This document shows positions 1 through 6,463 of a stretch of 8,604 bases of DNA, one piece after another. The stretch is from Flemingiibacterium sp045587285 (GTDB lineage: Bacteria; Bacillota; Clostridia; Oscillospirales; CAG-272). The notes beneath the pieces are model-generated. The model saw only the letters and a list, made by a program, of their open reading frames with translations, had not been told where the DNA came from and made no database searches. Location: assembly GCA_045587285.1 (NCBI GenBank), contig JAZNBZ010000044.1:1-8604 (forward strand), in the 5' to 3' direction. Position numbers and translations under genes: made by a program. Positions within the stretch are counted from its first letter, which is position 1, and the number at the start of each line of letters is the position of its first letter.

Positions 1-2
1 AA

Positions 3-128
3 TCGGCATTCAACTGGATCAAGAAAAACTATAAGGTCATCAATATCGTCAGCGGCAGTCTGCTTGTTGCAATCGGTATTTTGATGGCAACGGGAATGCT
101 CGGACGGTTTCTGAGTCTTCTCGGATAA
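3..128 (+). CDS. CcdA-like cytochrome c biogenesis / thiol-redox membrane protein, C-terminal end (partial)
   Basis: The open frame enters from the left edge and gives the last 41 residues of a protein before TAA at 126-128. The tail starts SAFNWIKKNYKVINIVSG and runs into a hydrophobic helix (SLLVAIGILMATGMLG) that ends just before the stop. This 'W-I-KK-Y-...-I-N-x-x-SG-x-LL-x-x-x-GI-L-x-x-TG' pattern is what the last transmembrane helix of CcdA/DsbD-beta proteins looks like. Those proteins move electrons from cytoplasmic thioredoxin across the membrane to an outer thioredoxin-like partner. The next gene, nine bases downstream with a Shine-Dalgarno directly after the stop, encodes exactly such a partner, which supports the call and a shared transcript. 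The catalytic cysteines lie outside the window, so identity rests on the tail and the neighbour. Confidence 0.75.
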   Translation, partial: SAFNWIKKNYKVINIVSGSLLVAIGILMATGMLGRFLSLLG

Positions 129-137
129 GGAGGAATT

Positions 138-740
138 ATGAATAAGAGGAAAAATATAATTATACTTGTGTTGGTATTTGTTCTTCTGATTGGCGGTGCT
201 TCGGTGCTTTATACGCAACTCAGTAAAAATGATGCTCCCGACAGGCTGCTAATTCAAGGCGATCAAGAAAAGAATGATAACGAAAACCAAAATGATAAAT
301 CAGGCACAGACGATACAAAGCGGCAACTGACGAAAGCTCCCGATTTCACTGTTTATGATGGATGGGGAAACAAAGTCAATCTGTCGGATTATGTCGGTAA
401 GCCGATCGTGTTGAATTTCTGGGCAAGCTGGTGTGGCCCTTGTCAAAGCGAGATGCCTGACTTCCACGAAAAATATCTGGAGCTTGGCGATGAGATCCAC
501 TTTCTGATGGTCAACATGACCGGCGGCCGCGAAACACTCAGTAGCGCAAAGGCGTTTATTTCAGAAAAAGGATATACCTTCCCGGTGTTCTATGATACAG
601 ACTCCGATGCGGCAATGACCTACAGCGTATATTCATTGCCCACCACGTATTTTATTGATGCAGAAGGATACCTTATTGCACAGGCAACGGGTGCCATCTC
701 TGCGGAAACGCTCCAAAGAGGGATTGATATGATAAAATAA
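138..740 (+). CDS. Membrane-anchored TlpA/ResA-type thioredoxin-fold protein
   Basis: A 200-residue thiol-disulfide oxidoreductase expected on the outer face of the membrane. Residues 1-4 are basic (NKRK), and residues 6-26 form one hydrophobic helix with no clear signal peptidase site, so it is probably a membrane anchor. Residues about 28-66 are a polar Asp/Asn/Lys linker. The redoxin domain begins at APDF (about 67-70) and carries the redox motif WCGPC with Cys99 and Cys102. The cis-proline of the fold is Pro168 in SLPTTYFID, followed by the usual beta-strand and helix. The start is firm: GGAGG sits four bases before ATG, between the upstream stop and this gene. The CcdA-like gene immediately upstream would supply electrons. 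The target could be extracytoplasmic disulfides, for example in a cytochrome, reductase or methionine sulfoxide reductase; no target gene is visible here. Base composition is more AT-rich than in the feo and CNNM genes. Confidence 0.9.
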   Translation: MNKRKNIIILVLVFVLLIGGASVLYTQLSKNDAPDRLLIQGDQEKNDNENQNDKSGTDDTKRQLTKAPDFTVYDGWGNKVNLSDYVGKPIVLNFWASWCGPCQSEMPDFHEKYLELGDEIHFLMVNMTGGRETLSSAKAFISEKGYTFPVFYDTDSDAAMTYSVYSLPTTYFIDAEGYLIAQATGAISAETLQRGIDMIK

Positions 741-836
741 AGTATAAAATACCTCGCATTGCGGGAAGTGAGCAAACATTACTATGCAATGCCAAACTTT
801 ACTAAAAATATGAAGTTGCATTTTTGTACTATGAGC

Positions 837-877
837 CCAAAACGAAAACCACCCATCCGGGTGGTTTTTCGTTTTGG
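837..877. terminator. Bidirectional hairpin terminator between tlpA-like gene and GH9 gene
   Basis: Arms CCACCC and GGGTGG enclose loop ATCC. They are flanked by A4 on the left and T5 on the right, and beyond these CCAAAACG pairs with CGTTTTGG, leaving a single extra T unpaired. On the plus strand GGGTGG is followed by TTTTT. On the minus strand the same hairpin is followed by TTTT. It can therefore end both the plus-strand CcdA/TlpA transcript and the minus-strand GH9 transcript that converge on it. Confidence 0.85.
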
Positions 878-1028
878 CCTTCTTCTTTTGGTTTGGTGCA
901 GCGGCGTCTAACATTATAGGCATCGCCGAGCAACGCACGGCTTACGTGGGCAACGTTTTACGCGCATCGCGCGTGAAGCGTTACTGCTTGATAGTTTGGC
1001 GCTTAGTTTTTGCTTATCTCAAGACGTT
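878..1028. other. Non-coding convergent spacer with an imperfect 14-pair hairpin
   Basis: No credible gene is seen between the terminator and the GH9 stop codon. The main structure is an inverted repeat at 952-965 / 969-982. It has a perfect core ACGCGC-ATC-GCGCGT and extends outward by eight more pairs, two of which are G-T. On the minus strand it lies about 50 bases past the GH9 stop, but no T run follows, so it does not look like an intrinsic terminator. It could be a 3' stabilising stem, or part of a dispersed intergenic element. Confidence 0.4.
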
Positions 1029-2774
1029 TCAACTTTGTCTAAACTCGCTAAGTAGCTGCATTAACCATCCGACCATCGGCATATCATATTCGTTTTCAAA
1101 ACCGAATGATTCCTCGTCGAAGCTGCCGTCTGTAAACCCTACGAACACGCCGCCGGGAATTTGCGGCACAGGGGGATAAAATTCACCGAAAAGACCTCTG
1201 TGCGGCTGATTGTATCCCACGCCCTCTATATTGCTTGCGTCGAAGCGGTTATAGCCCATAATCCAGTCAAGCTGGCGCTCGGCGTATTCTATGTAAGTTT
1301 TGTCGTTTAACAGCGCACTTGTGCGACTGAAAAATATTCCAAGGGCAATCACGTCTAAATTATAACAGAAGGATTCATAGTCGTAGCGTATGGCAAATGC
1401 TTCGCCGTTTCGCTCGGCTGTTCCTGCTTCGCCGCACGTGCTTTTTGGCTTAACGGACATAGCGAAGCTGAAGCAGCCCGGCATTTCGTAAGCGGCGTGA
1501 CCAACCGTGTGCCAAGTCGCCGCCACTCTGTTGTAAGCATTGTTCAGGCACACAGATACATTGGATTTTGCAATATCCTCTACCGTTCTGCGCCAAATGC
1601 GTGCATCCTCGTGCTCCGACCACAGCTCGGCTGCTTCCAAATAGGCAAACGGCACGCTCGTGGTGAAAAAGTAGTAGTAATTATTTGCAAGACGCTTACT
1701 GCGCTCTCCCTCCCAGAAGCACGCGGAGCACAGGTCCTCGCCGCCTACCCGAAGCTTTGAAAGCTCACAAAGACAGCTCGCCGCGTCGCTTTGAAGCGTT
1801 TCATCGGCTTGTGCTTTGTAAAGCTCGATTGCGGCGATAGCCTGTGAACCGAGGCGGAGAGCTGAGCCTTTATAGAAGCCGGTGTAAAAGCCTGCCATAC
1901 CGTCGTGGCCGAGCGGCGGATACAGCGGAAGGTCGTAGTCGGGCAAATCGTGCGTCTGCATATAGGCGTAGATTTTCTTTGCCGCCGCCAGACAGCGTGC
2001 CGAAAGACTTGGATCCTTCTCGCGGTAATATCTTGCGCACAAAGCAAACATTCTGACGGACTGCCACTGTCCCGGCTCCGGGGCAGGACTTTCAAAGTAT
2101 TGCCTGCGTTCCCAAAGCTTATCGTAATCGTTGAAGCCGACGCCTCTGCACTCGTTTTTGTATCCCTCGAATACCCACGTTCCGTCGTATACGTATCCCT
2201 CGTCGGAGATAAGGTTGAAGTAATATTTGAGGCTGTGGCGAATTTCCTCATCAAAAAGCCCGTTATCCCAAATGGGATTAGACGTTAAGGCATATTCTAC
2301 GTATCCGAGCATACCGAGCGACGTGCCGAATACCCATTTGCGCAGATCGGAGGATTGGTGGTGTCCGCCCGAAAGTGAGCGTTCCTCGCCACTTTGGAGA
2401 ACTATACGGTCACCATCGTGACAGCGTCCGTTCCAACCGAGATCATCGCCGCATCTCTGCCAGGTGAAATAGCTTGTCAGCATTCGCTCTACAGTGTCGT
2501 AAACGCTATCGCCGATCAAGAAGCACCGGCTGTTTGCACCTCCTGCACTGATTCTGTAAATGCCTGGCTCCGTAAGCGCGGAAAAGTCGCCCTGCTTCTT
2601 GTTGGCGGAAAAATCGGGAGCGCTTACAGGACATAGGTCACCTGTAAACACGGGTGTCAGCTTTAAGTCCTGCAAGCGCATAACCTGAAAGCTATCCGCA
2701 TCTCCCGTATAAATAAGCTTTTTCGTTGCGCTTGAGCGATATCCGACGTGATTTAAAATAAAGTTGCTTTTCAT
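1029..2774 (-). CDS. Glycoside hydrolase family 9-like protein, cytoplasmic, altered catalytic motif
   Basis: A 581-residue protein from ATG at 2774; an in-frame GTG at 2783 would add three residues. The N-terminus (FILNHVGYRSSATKKLIY) resembles the Ig-like cellulase N-terminal domain (PF02927) and covers about the first 90 residues. The rest reads as the (alpha/alpha)6 barrel of GH9 (PF00759). The usual GGWHDAGDY motif appears as GGHHQSSDL: the first Asp is Gln140, while the second, the expected catalytic base, is Asp143. Near the end QPHRG (about 523-527) matches the conserved substrate-binding His-Arg segment. PGGVFVGFTDG follows, and then NEYDMPMVGW, where Glu562 is the expected general acid. 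No signal peptide or transmembrane helix is present, so it should act inside the cell on imported oligosaccharides. GH9 includes endoglucanases, cellobiosidases and exo-glucosaminidases, and the substrate cannot be read here. The divergent AraC gene is its likely regulator. Confidence 0.75.
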   Translation of the reverse strand: MKSNFILNHVGYRSSATKKLIYTGDADSFQVMRLQDLKLTPVFTGDLCPVSAPDFSANKKQGDFSALTEPGIYRISAGGANSRCFLIGDSVYDTVERMLTSYFTWQRCGDDLGWNGRCHDGDRIVLQSGEERSLSGGHHQSSDLRKWVFGTSLGMLGYVEYALTSNPIWDNGLFDEEIRHSLKYYFNLISDEGYVYDGTWVFEGYKNECRGVGFNDYDKLWERRQYFESPAPEPGQWQSVRMFALCARYYREKDPSLSARCLAAAKKIYAYMQTHDLPDYDLPLYPPLGHDGMAGFYTGFYKGSALRLGSQAIAAIELYKAQADETLQSDAASCLCELSKLRVGGEDLCSACFWEGERSKRLANNYYYFFTTSVPFAYLEAAELWSEHEDARIWRRTVEDIAKSNVSVCLNNAYNRVAATWHTVGHAAYEMPGCFSFAMSVKPKSTCGEAGTAERNGEAFAIRYDYESFCYNLDVIALGIFFSRTSALLNDKTYIEYAERQLDWIMGYNRFDASNIEGVGYNQPHRGLFGEFYPPVPQIPGGVFVGFTDGSFDEESFGFENEYDMPMVGWLMQLLSEFRQS

Positions 2775-2845
2775 AATACCCACATAGATTTAGCCTTGCT
2801 AAAGTCGCCTTTCCTCAAAATTTACGGTGATATTTGCTGCGGTTC

Positions 2846-2875
2846 TTGACATCTGAATTTGCGGTGTGATATACT
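2846..2875 (+). promoter_or_regulatory. Sigma-A promoter for the AraC-family gene
   Basis: TTGACA at 2846-2851, an 18-base spacer, and TATACT at 2870-2875 preceded by TGA, which gives an extended -10 (TGnTATACT). Transcription would start near 2882 and leave an untranslated leader of about 96 bases before the AraC ATG. Confidence 0.8.
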
Positions 2876-2887
2876 GTTTACAATATC

Positions 2888-2916
2888 AGTATACATATAT
2901 TTGTTTTGTCTGTAAA
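2888..2916 (-). promoter_or_regulatory. Sigma-A promoter for the GH9-like gene
   Basis: Read on the minus strand: TTTACA at 2916-2911, a 17-base spacer, and TATACT at 2893-2888. Transcription would start near 2881 and run left, with a leader of about 107 bases to the GH9 ATG. Its -10 and the AraC promoter's -10 form the inverted repeat TATACTG-N10-CAGTATA (2870-2893), so the two promoters face each other and overlap. Confidence 0.7.
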
Positions 2917-2977
2917 TGGAAAAAACGGCTTAACTATATGGAATAAATTTAACTATTCACGAAAAAGCGGTGGAATT

Positions 2978-3814
2978 ATGACTTTTTGGCAACATACGGA
3001 CGCGTCCGATGAGGAGATATTCGGCTGTCACGTTGTCAGCGCGGGATACGCCGAGGCGCCGGCGTTCAATGCGGACTGTGCCAGATTCCGAAGCGATTAT
3101 CAGATTATATATTTGCGCGAGGGAAAGGGAAAGGTGAGGCTGAACGGCGAGTGGCACCGTATTGGCGCCAACACGCTTTTGTTTTACAGGCCTATGGAAT
3201 ATCAAGAATATAAATTCCCGCAAAGCAAGGATATTGAGCTTTATTGGGTGTATTTTAAAAATACCGTCGGCGATGAAATTACCCGAAGGCTCGGTATACC
3301 GTCAGGGAATATTTTTTCCTTGGAGCACGATGAGGATATAATTGCGGATTTTAATAATATCCTACGCGAAATGGGCGCTCAGGGCGCCCATAAGCAATTG
3401 CTTCTGTCGCTATATATGGGCGAGCTTCTCGTTCATACGGCGAGAGGCGTAATTGCGGATTTGCCGAAAAGGGCAGACGGTAAGGCGGAAGCCAAAGACG
3501 CGGTAGCGGAGGTTTTGCGGGATATCGAAAAGAATTATATGGCGTACGTTAACGTCGGGGAATATGCATCGCGGTGCGGATTTTCCACGACGTACTTTAC
3601 CCGTATTTTCTTTGAGCTTACGGGAATGACACCGATTGCCTACCGCCGAAAAATACGTATTGAAAAAGCCGCGTGTATGCTGAGGGAAACCGATAAGACC
3701 GTGCAGGATATTGCCTTGGAGGTGGGATTTCGCGACAGCCTTTATTTTTCAAAAGCTTTTCGGGAAATCGTAGGCGTTGCGCCAACGGTTTATAGAAAAA
3801 TTGAAAAAATTTAG
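2978..3814 (+). CDS. AraC/XylS-family transcriptional regulator
   Basis: A 278-residue regulator. Residues about 15-95 form a cupin-like sensor domain (YQIIYLREGKGKVRLNG, then ANTLLFYRPMEYQEYKF), the type that binds a small sugar. Residues about 178-278 hold the paired helix-turn-helix DNA-binding domain. The first helix-turn-helix is around 192-213 (VGEYASRCGFSTTYFTRIF). The second is around 241-262, with the family signature DIALEVGFRDSLYFSKAF followed by GVAPTVYRK. The ATG at 2978 is chosen because GGTGG lies four bases upstream and the protein then starts at the usual place for the family. A TTG at 2906 in the same frame lacks a ribosome site. It is transcribed away from the GH9-like gene from an overlapping promoter region and most likely controls that gene, perhaps also itself. 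No terminator separates it from the feo promoter, whose -35 starts nine bases past its stop. Confidence 0.9.
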   Translation: MTFWQHTDASDEEIFGCHVVSAGYAEAPAFNADCARFRSDYQIIYLREGKGKVRLNGEWHRIGANTLLFYRPMEYQEYKFPQSKDIELYWVYFKNTVGDEITRRLGIPSGNIFSLEHDEDIIADFNNILREMGAQGAHKQLLLSLYMGELLVHTARGVIADLPKRADGKAEAKDAVAEVLRDIEKNYMAYVNVGEYASRCGFSTTYFTRIFFELTGMTPIAYRRKIRIEKAACMLRETDKTVQDIALEVGFRDSLYFSKAFREIVGVAPTVYRKIEKI

Positions 3815-3823
3815 CAAAAGCTA

Positions 3824-3852
3824 TTGACAAAATGAGGACTGTGTGTTATACT
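3824..3852 (+). promoter_or_regulatory. Consensus sigma-A promoter of the feo operon
   Basis: TTGACA at 3824-3829, 17 bases, TATACT at 3847-3852. This is nearly perfect consensus, so the promoter should be strong when not repressed. The predicted start, near 3859, falls on the first base of the first GTTAG-N6-CTAAC palindrome, which suits a repressor that acts when iron is plentiful. Confidence 0.85.
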
Positions 3853-3858
3853 GTCGGT

Positions 3859-3876
3859 GGTTAGTCGAGGCTAACC
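3859..3876. promoter_or_regulatory. Palindromic operator candidate 1 (GGTTAG-N6-CTAACC)
   Basis: A perfect 6-base inverted repeat around TCGAGG, starting about seven bases after the -10 and over the predicted start point of the feo promoter. The TTAG...CTAA arms match the half-sites of DtxR/IdeR-type iron regulators (classic centre AGGTTAG-G-CTAACCT), but the spacing here is wider. A related metal regulator is the likely binder (inference); no regulator gene lies in the window. Confidence 0.6.
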
Positions 3877-3893
3877 GGCAAATTTTACCCTGC

Positions 3894-3910
3894 GGTTAGC
3901 ATAGGCTAAC
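3894..3910. promoter_or_regulatory. Palindromic operator candidate 2 (GGTTAG-N6-CTAAC)
   Basis: A second copy in the feoA leader, 35 bases after the first. The arms GTTAGC and GCTAAC enclose ATAG, with the same six-base gap between TTAG and CTAA. It could bind a second regulator dimer or act as a roadblock. As RNA it could also fold as a short hairpin before feoA. Confidence 0.6.
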
Positions 3911-3942
3911 GCGGCAGATGATATAGGAATCGCGGTGATTTT

Positions 3943-4155
3943 ATGAATTTAAAACAGGCAGAGGAAGGTAAAGAATACGTCATCAAGGCTATCGAGACCG
4001 ATGACGAGGAGCTTGACGCGTTCCTTTTTTCGCTCGGCTGTTATAGCGGAGAAGCTATCACCGTCATATCGCATCTGAAGGGCGGTTGTGTCGTTTCGAT
4101 AAAGGACGGCAGATACAACATCGACAATCAGCTCGCAGAGGCTATTCAGATATAA
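3943..4155 (+). CDS. feoA: FeoA, ferrous iron transport protein A
   Basis: A 70-residue cytoplasmic protein with the FeoA/SH3-like fold. It starts MNLKQAEEGKEYVIKAIE, has a central loop with LGCYSGEAITVIS (about 31-43), and ends with a beta-hairpin, GGCVVSIKDGRYNIDNQLAEAI. The pattern of a charged first strand, 'G-x-x-x-G-E-x-I-x-V-I', and a final 'I-D-x-x-L-A-x-x-I' is typical of FeoA. Length is normal for the family (about 70-80). GGTGA four bases before the ATG fixes the start. FeoA is thought to bind FeoB and adjust its transport activity. It is the first gene of the iron operon, 91 bases after the consensus promoter, with feoB 118 bases downstream. Confidence 0.9.
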   Translation: MNLKQAEEGKEYVIKAIETDDEELDAFLFSLGCYSGEAITVISHLKGGCVVSIKDGRYNIDNQLAEAIQI

Positions 4156-4162
4156 AATGGCG

Positions 4163-4191
4163 GCGGAAAATCAGCACGGGCGATTTTCTGC
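4163..4191 (+). other. Hairpin in the feoA-feoB spacer
   Basis: A 10-pair stem (core GAAAATC / GATTTTC, extended by a G-T pair and then C-G and G-C) around a nine-base loop, beginning eight bases after the feoA stop. No T run follows, so it is not a full terminator. It may slow transcription, stabilise or cut the mRNA, or tune the feoA:feoB ratio. A smaller stem, GTTCC-AAGC-GGAAC, lies at 4233-4246. Confidence 0.4.
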
Positions 4192-4198
4192 GCGCATT

Positions 4199-4216
4199 GG
4201 TTAGCGGCTGCTAACT
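4199..4216. promoter_or_regulatory. Palindromic operator candidate 3 (GGTTAG-N6-CTAACT)
   Basis: A third copy, arms GTTAGC and GCTAAC around GGCT, in the feoA-feoB spacer 58 bases before the feoB ATG. The six-base TTAG-to-CTAA gap is the same as in the two upstream copies. No convincing promoter overlaps it, so it may act as a roadblock for transcription into feoB or mark a weak internal promoter. Confidence 0.55.
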
Positions 4217-4273
4217 ACCAAACGGTAATTTAGTTCCAAGCGGAACGTACATATATTTTTAGGGGGAAATCTA

Positions 4274-6283
4274 ATGAGAATCGCACTCGCCGGCAACCCT
4301 AACTCCGGCAAAACAACAATGTACAACGCCCTCACCGGTCAAAATGAAAAGGTCGGCAACTGGGCGGGTGTAACCGTCGACAAAAAGGAGCACCCGATAA
4401 AGAAGGCGTACTCTGACGGCAAGCAGCTCGTAGCCGTTGACCTTCCCGGTGCATACTCGATGTCGCCGTTTACGTCGGAGGAGAGTGTTACAAGCGATTA
4501 CGTCAAGAATGAAAATCCCGACGTTATAATCAACATCGTGGACGCGACCAACTTGTCGAGAAGCCTCTTCTTTACGACACAGATTCTTGAGCTTGGCGTT
4601 CCCGTAGTGGTTGCGCTTAACAAGAAGGACATTAACAAGAAAAAGGGCAATAAGATCGACGTTGATGCACTTTCGGCGAAGCTTGGATGCCCCGTCGTGG
4701 AAACCGCCGCAAGCTCCGCCGACGGACTGAAGGCGCTCGTCGCGGTGGCAGTGGCGCAGATCGGCAAGGAGCAGAAGGCTCCCTACGTACAGGGAAATAT
4801 CGACCTTACCAACAAGGAGATAGTACAGATCGCAGACCGCAAGCGCTTCAGTTTTGTAAACGGCATCGTTAAAGAGGTCGAAAAGCGCAAGACTCTCACA
4901 AGAACGCGCAACTTCGGCGACAAGATCGATGCGGTGCTCACTAATAAATGGCTCGGTATTCCGATATTCGCTGTTGTAATGTTCCTTGTTTTCCAAATCT
5001 CGCAGGTTTGGGTTGGACAGCCTATCGCGGATCTCCTTGTCGGCTGGCTTGAAGCATTCCAAGGCTGGGTTGGTGACCTTCTCGCAAATGCAGGTGCAAG
5101 CGAGCTTCTTTTGGCTATCCTCGTTGACGGCGTTATCGGCGGTGTCGTTGCGGTCGTCGGCTTCTTACCGCTCGTTATGGTAATGTACTTCCTCATTGCG
5201 CTTCTCGAGGACTGTGGCTATATGTCACGCGTTGCGGTCGTGCTCGATCCTATTTTCAAGAGAGTCGGCCTCTCGGGTAAGTCCGTTATCCCGTTCGTAA
5301 TCACCGTCGGTTGTGCCGTCCCCGGCATTATGGCGAGCCGTACTATCAGAAATGAGCGCGAGCGCAGAGCGACTGCGATGCTTGCTCCGTTTATGCCTTG
5401 TGGCGCGAAAATTCCGGTTATATCACTTTTTGCAGGCGCATTCTTTGATAATGCTGGCTGGGTGAGCACGGTAATGTACCTGTCGGGTATCGTTCTCATA
5501 TTCCTCGGCGCGCTTCTTATAAACTTTATTACGGGAAACAGAGCGAAGAAGTCCTATTTCATCATCGAGCTTCCCGAATATAAGCTTCCCTCGCTTTGGG
5601 GTGCTTTCAAGTCGATGTGCAGCCGCGGCTGGGCGTACATAGTTAAGGCGGCTACCATTATCCTTCTCTGCAATATGGCGGTACAAATAATGCAGACCTT
5701 TAGTTGGTCGTTTACCGTTGCAGAAACTGCTGATGCTTCTATTCTCGCGTCTATCGCAAGACCGTTTGCATACCTGCTCGTTCCGATAATCGGCGTGCTT
5801 TCCTGGCAGATGGCGGCGGCTACCGTTACCGGCTTTATCGCAAAGGAAAACGTGGTCGGTACGCTCGCAGTTTGCTTCGTCGGACTTGAAAACCTCATTG
5901 ATATGGATGAGCTTGCCCTTATGGAGGGCGCGGGCGCAGAGGCCGCAGGTGTTATGGCAATTACAAAGGCGGCGGCACTCGCGTACCTTATGTTTAACCT
6001 TTACAGCCCCCCCTGCTTCGCGGCTATCGGCGCGATGAACGCCGAGATGAAGAGCGCAAAGTGGCTTTGGGCAGGTATCGGACTCCAGCTCGGCGTGGGC
6101 TACACGGTTGCATATTTCGTTTACACGATCGGCACGCTTATCACCGATGCGGCTGCTCTTAACGTTGGCGCGGCTATCGCAGGACTCGCGGCAATCGCGG
6201 TTATGGTGGGTATCGTGCTCGCGCTTATCGCTAACACAAACAAAAAGCTTAAGGCTGAAAAGGCAGCAAAGGCTGCGAAGTAA
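4274..6283 (+). CDS. feoB: FeoB, ferrous iron transporter with N-terminal G domain
   Basis: A 669-residue membrane transporter for Fe2+ uptake. The N-terminal G domain shows G1 GNPNSGKT (7-14), the switch-I Thr in GVTVDKKE (32-39), G3 DLPG (56-59), G4 NKKD (116-119) and a G5-like TAASS (144-148). A helical regulatory segment follows (about 175-225), then the polytopic core starting near LGIPIFAVVMFLVF. The two gate regions are present: GYMSRVAVVLDPIFKR, then VGCAVPGIMASRT with Cys347, and PFMPCGAKIPV with Cys376, where many relatives have MSCSARLP. The C-terminal gate is NVVGTL...SPPCFAAIGAM. A Lys/Ala-rich tail ends the protein. AGGGGG seven bases before the ATG fixes the start. Length is near the shorter FeoB forms. 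It is co-transcribed with feoA and the Cys-rich peptide six bases downstream. Confidence 0.97.
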   Translation: MRIALAGNPNSGKTTMYNALTGQNEKVGNWAGVTVDKKEHPIKKAYSDGKQLVAVDLPGAYSMSPFTSEESVTSDYVKNENPDVIINIVDATNLSRSLFFTTQILELGVPVVVALNKKDINKKKGNKIDVDALSAKLGCPVVETAASSADGLKALVAVAVAQIGKEQKAPYVQGNIDLTNKEIVQIADRKRFSFVNGIVKEVEKRKTLTRTRNFGDKIDAVLTNKWLGIPIFAVVMFLVFQISQVWVGQPIADLLVGWLEAFQGWVGDLLANAGASELLLAILVDGVIGGVVAVVGFLPLVMVMYFLIALLEDCGYMSRVAVVLDPIFKRVGLSGKSVIPFVITVGCAVPGIMASRTIRNERERRATAMLAPFMPCGAKIPVISLFAGAFFDNAGWVSTVMYLSGIVLIFLGALLINFITGNRAKKSYFIIELPEYKLPSLWGAFKSMCSRGWAYIVKAATIILLCNMAVQIMQTFSWSFTVAETADASILASIARPFAYLLVPIIGVLSWQMAAATVTGFIAKENVVGTLAVCFVGLENLIDMDELALMEGAGAEAAGVMAITKAAALAYLMFNLYSPPCFAAIGAMNAEMKSAKWLWAGIGLQLGVGYTVAYFVYTIGTLITDAAALNVGAAIAGLAAIAVMVGIVLALIANTNKKLKAEKAAKAAK

Positions 6284-6289
6284 TTTGCT

Positions 6290-6460
6290 ATGATTGATAT
6301 CTTAATTATCGCTGTTTTGGTTCTTATCGCGGCAGGCGTCGGCTTCTATCTTTACAGACAAAAGAAGTCGGGTGCGGCGTGTATCGGATGTCCGCACGGC
6401 AAGGAGTGCGCAAAGAAGTGCTCCGGCGGATGCACGTGCGGCGAGGATAACAAGAAATAA
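6290..6460 (+). CDS. FeoB-associated Cys-rich membrane protein
   Basis: A 56-residue peptide starting six bases after the feoB stop. Residues 3-22 (DILIIAVLVLIAAGVGFYLY) form one transmembrane helix. A basic stretch RQKK follows, then a cytoplasmic tail with six cysteines (31, 34, 40, 44, 48, 50) in CIGCPHGKECAKKCSGGCTC. This layout matches the small FeoB-associated Cys-rich family (PF12669), found after feoB in many Bacillota. The cysteines may pass or hold Fe2+ at the cytoplasmic mouth of FeoB, in the way FeoC is proposed to in other bacteria, but the role is not established. Translation is probably coupled to feoB, since only a weak ribosome site is seen inside the end of feoB. A terminator follows directly. 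Confidence 0.88.
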   Translation: MIDILIIAVLVLIAAGVGFYLYRQKKSGAACIGCPHGKECAKKCSGGCTCGEDNKK

Positions 6461-6463
6461 ACG

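Noticed and set aside
756..792. Inverted repeat GCATTGC...GCAATGC after the tlpA-like gene.
   Set aside because: Seven pairs with a 23-base loop in AT-rich sequence is weak and likely by chance; the real terminator lies just downstream.
633..1179. Open frames of about 100 codons on both strands over the tlpA end and the following spacer.
   Set aside because: They cross a clear terminator hairpin, overlap the tlpA or GH9 coding ends, and lack ribosome sites or a recognisable fold.
2789..2803. TTTAGC-CTT-GCTAAA in the GH9 leader, similar to the iron-operon palindromes.
   Set aside because: The TTAG-to-CTAA gap is five, not six, and the outer G and C are missing, so it is not counted as a fourth operator; it may be a small leader hairpin.
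2906..2977. TTG at 2906 as the AraC start, adding 24 residues.
   Set aside because: No ribosome site precedes it, the extra residues are not family-like, and ATG 2978 has GGTGG at good spacing.
4271..5062. 263-codon open frame antisense to feoB.
   Set aside because: feoB is certain on the other strand; the antisense frame reflects codon bias and has no recognisable domain.
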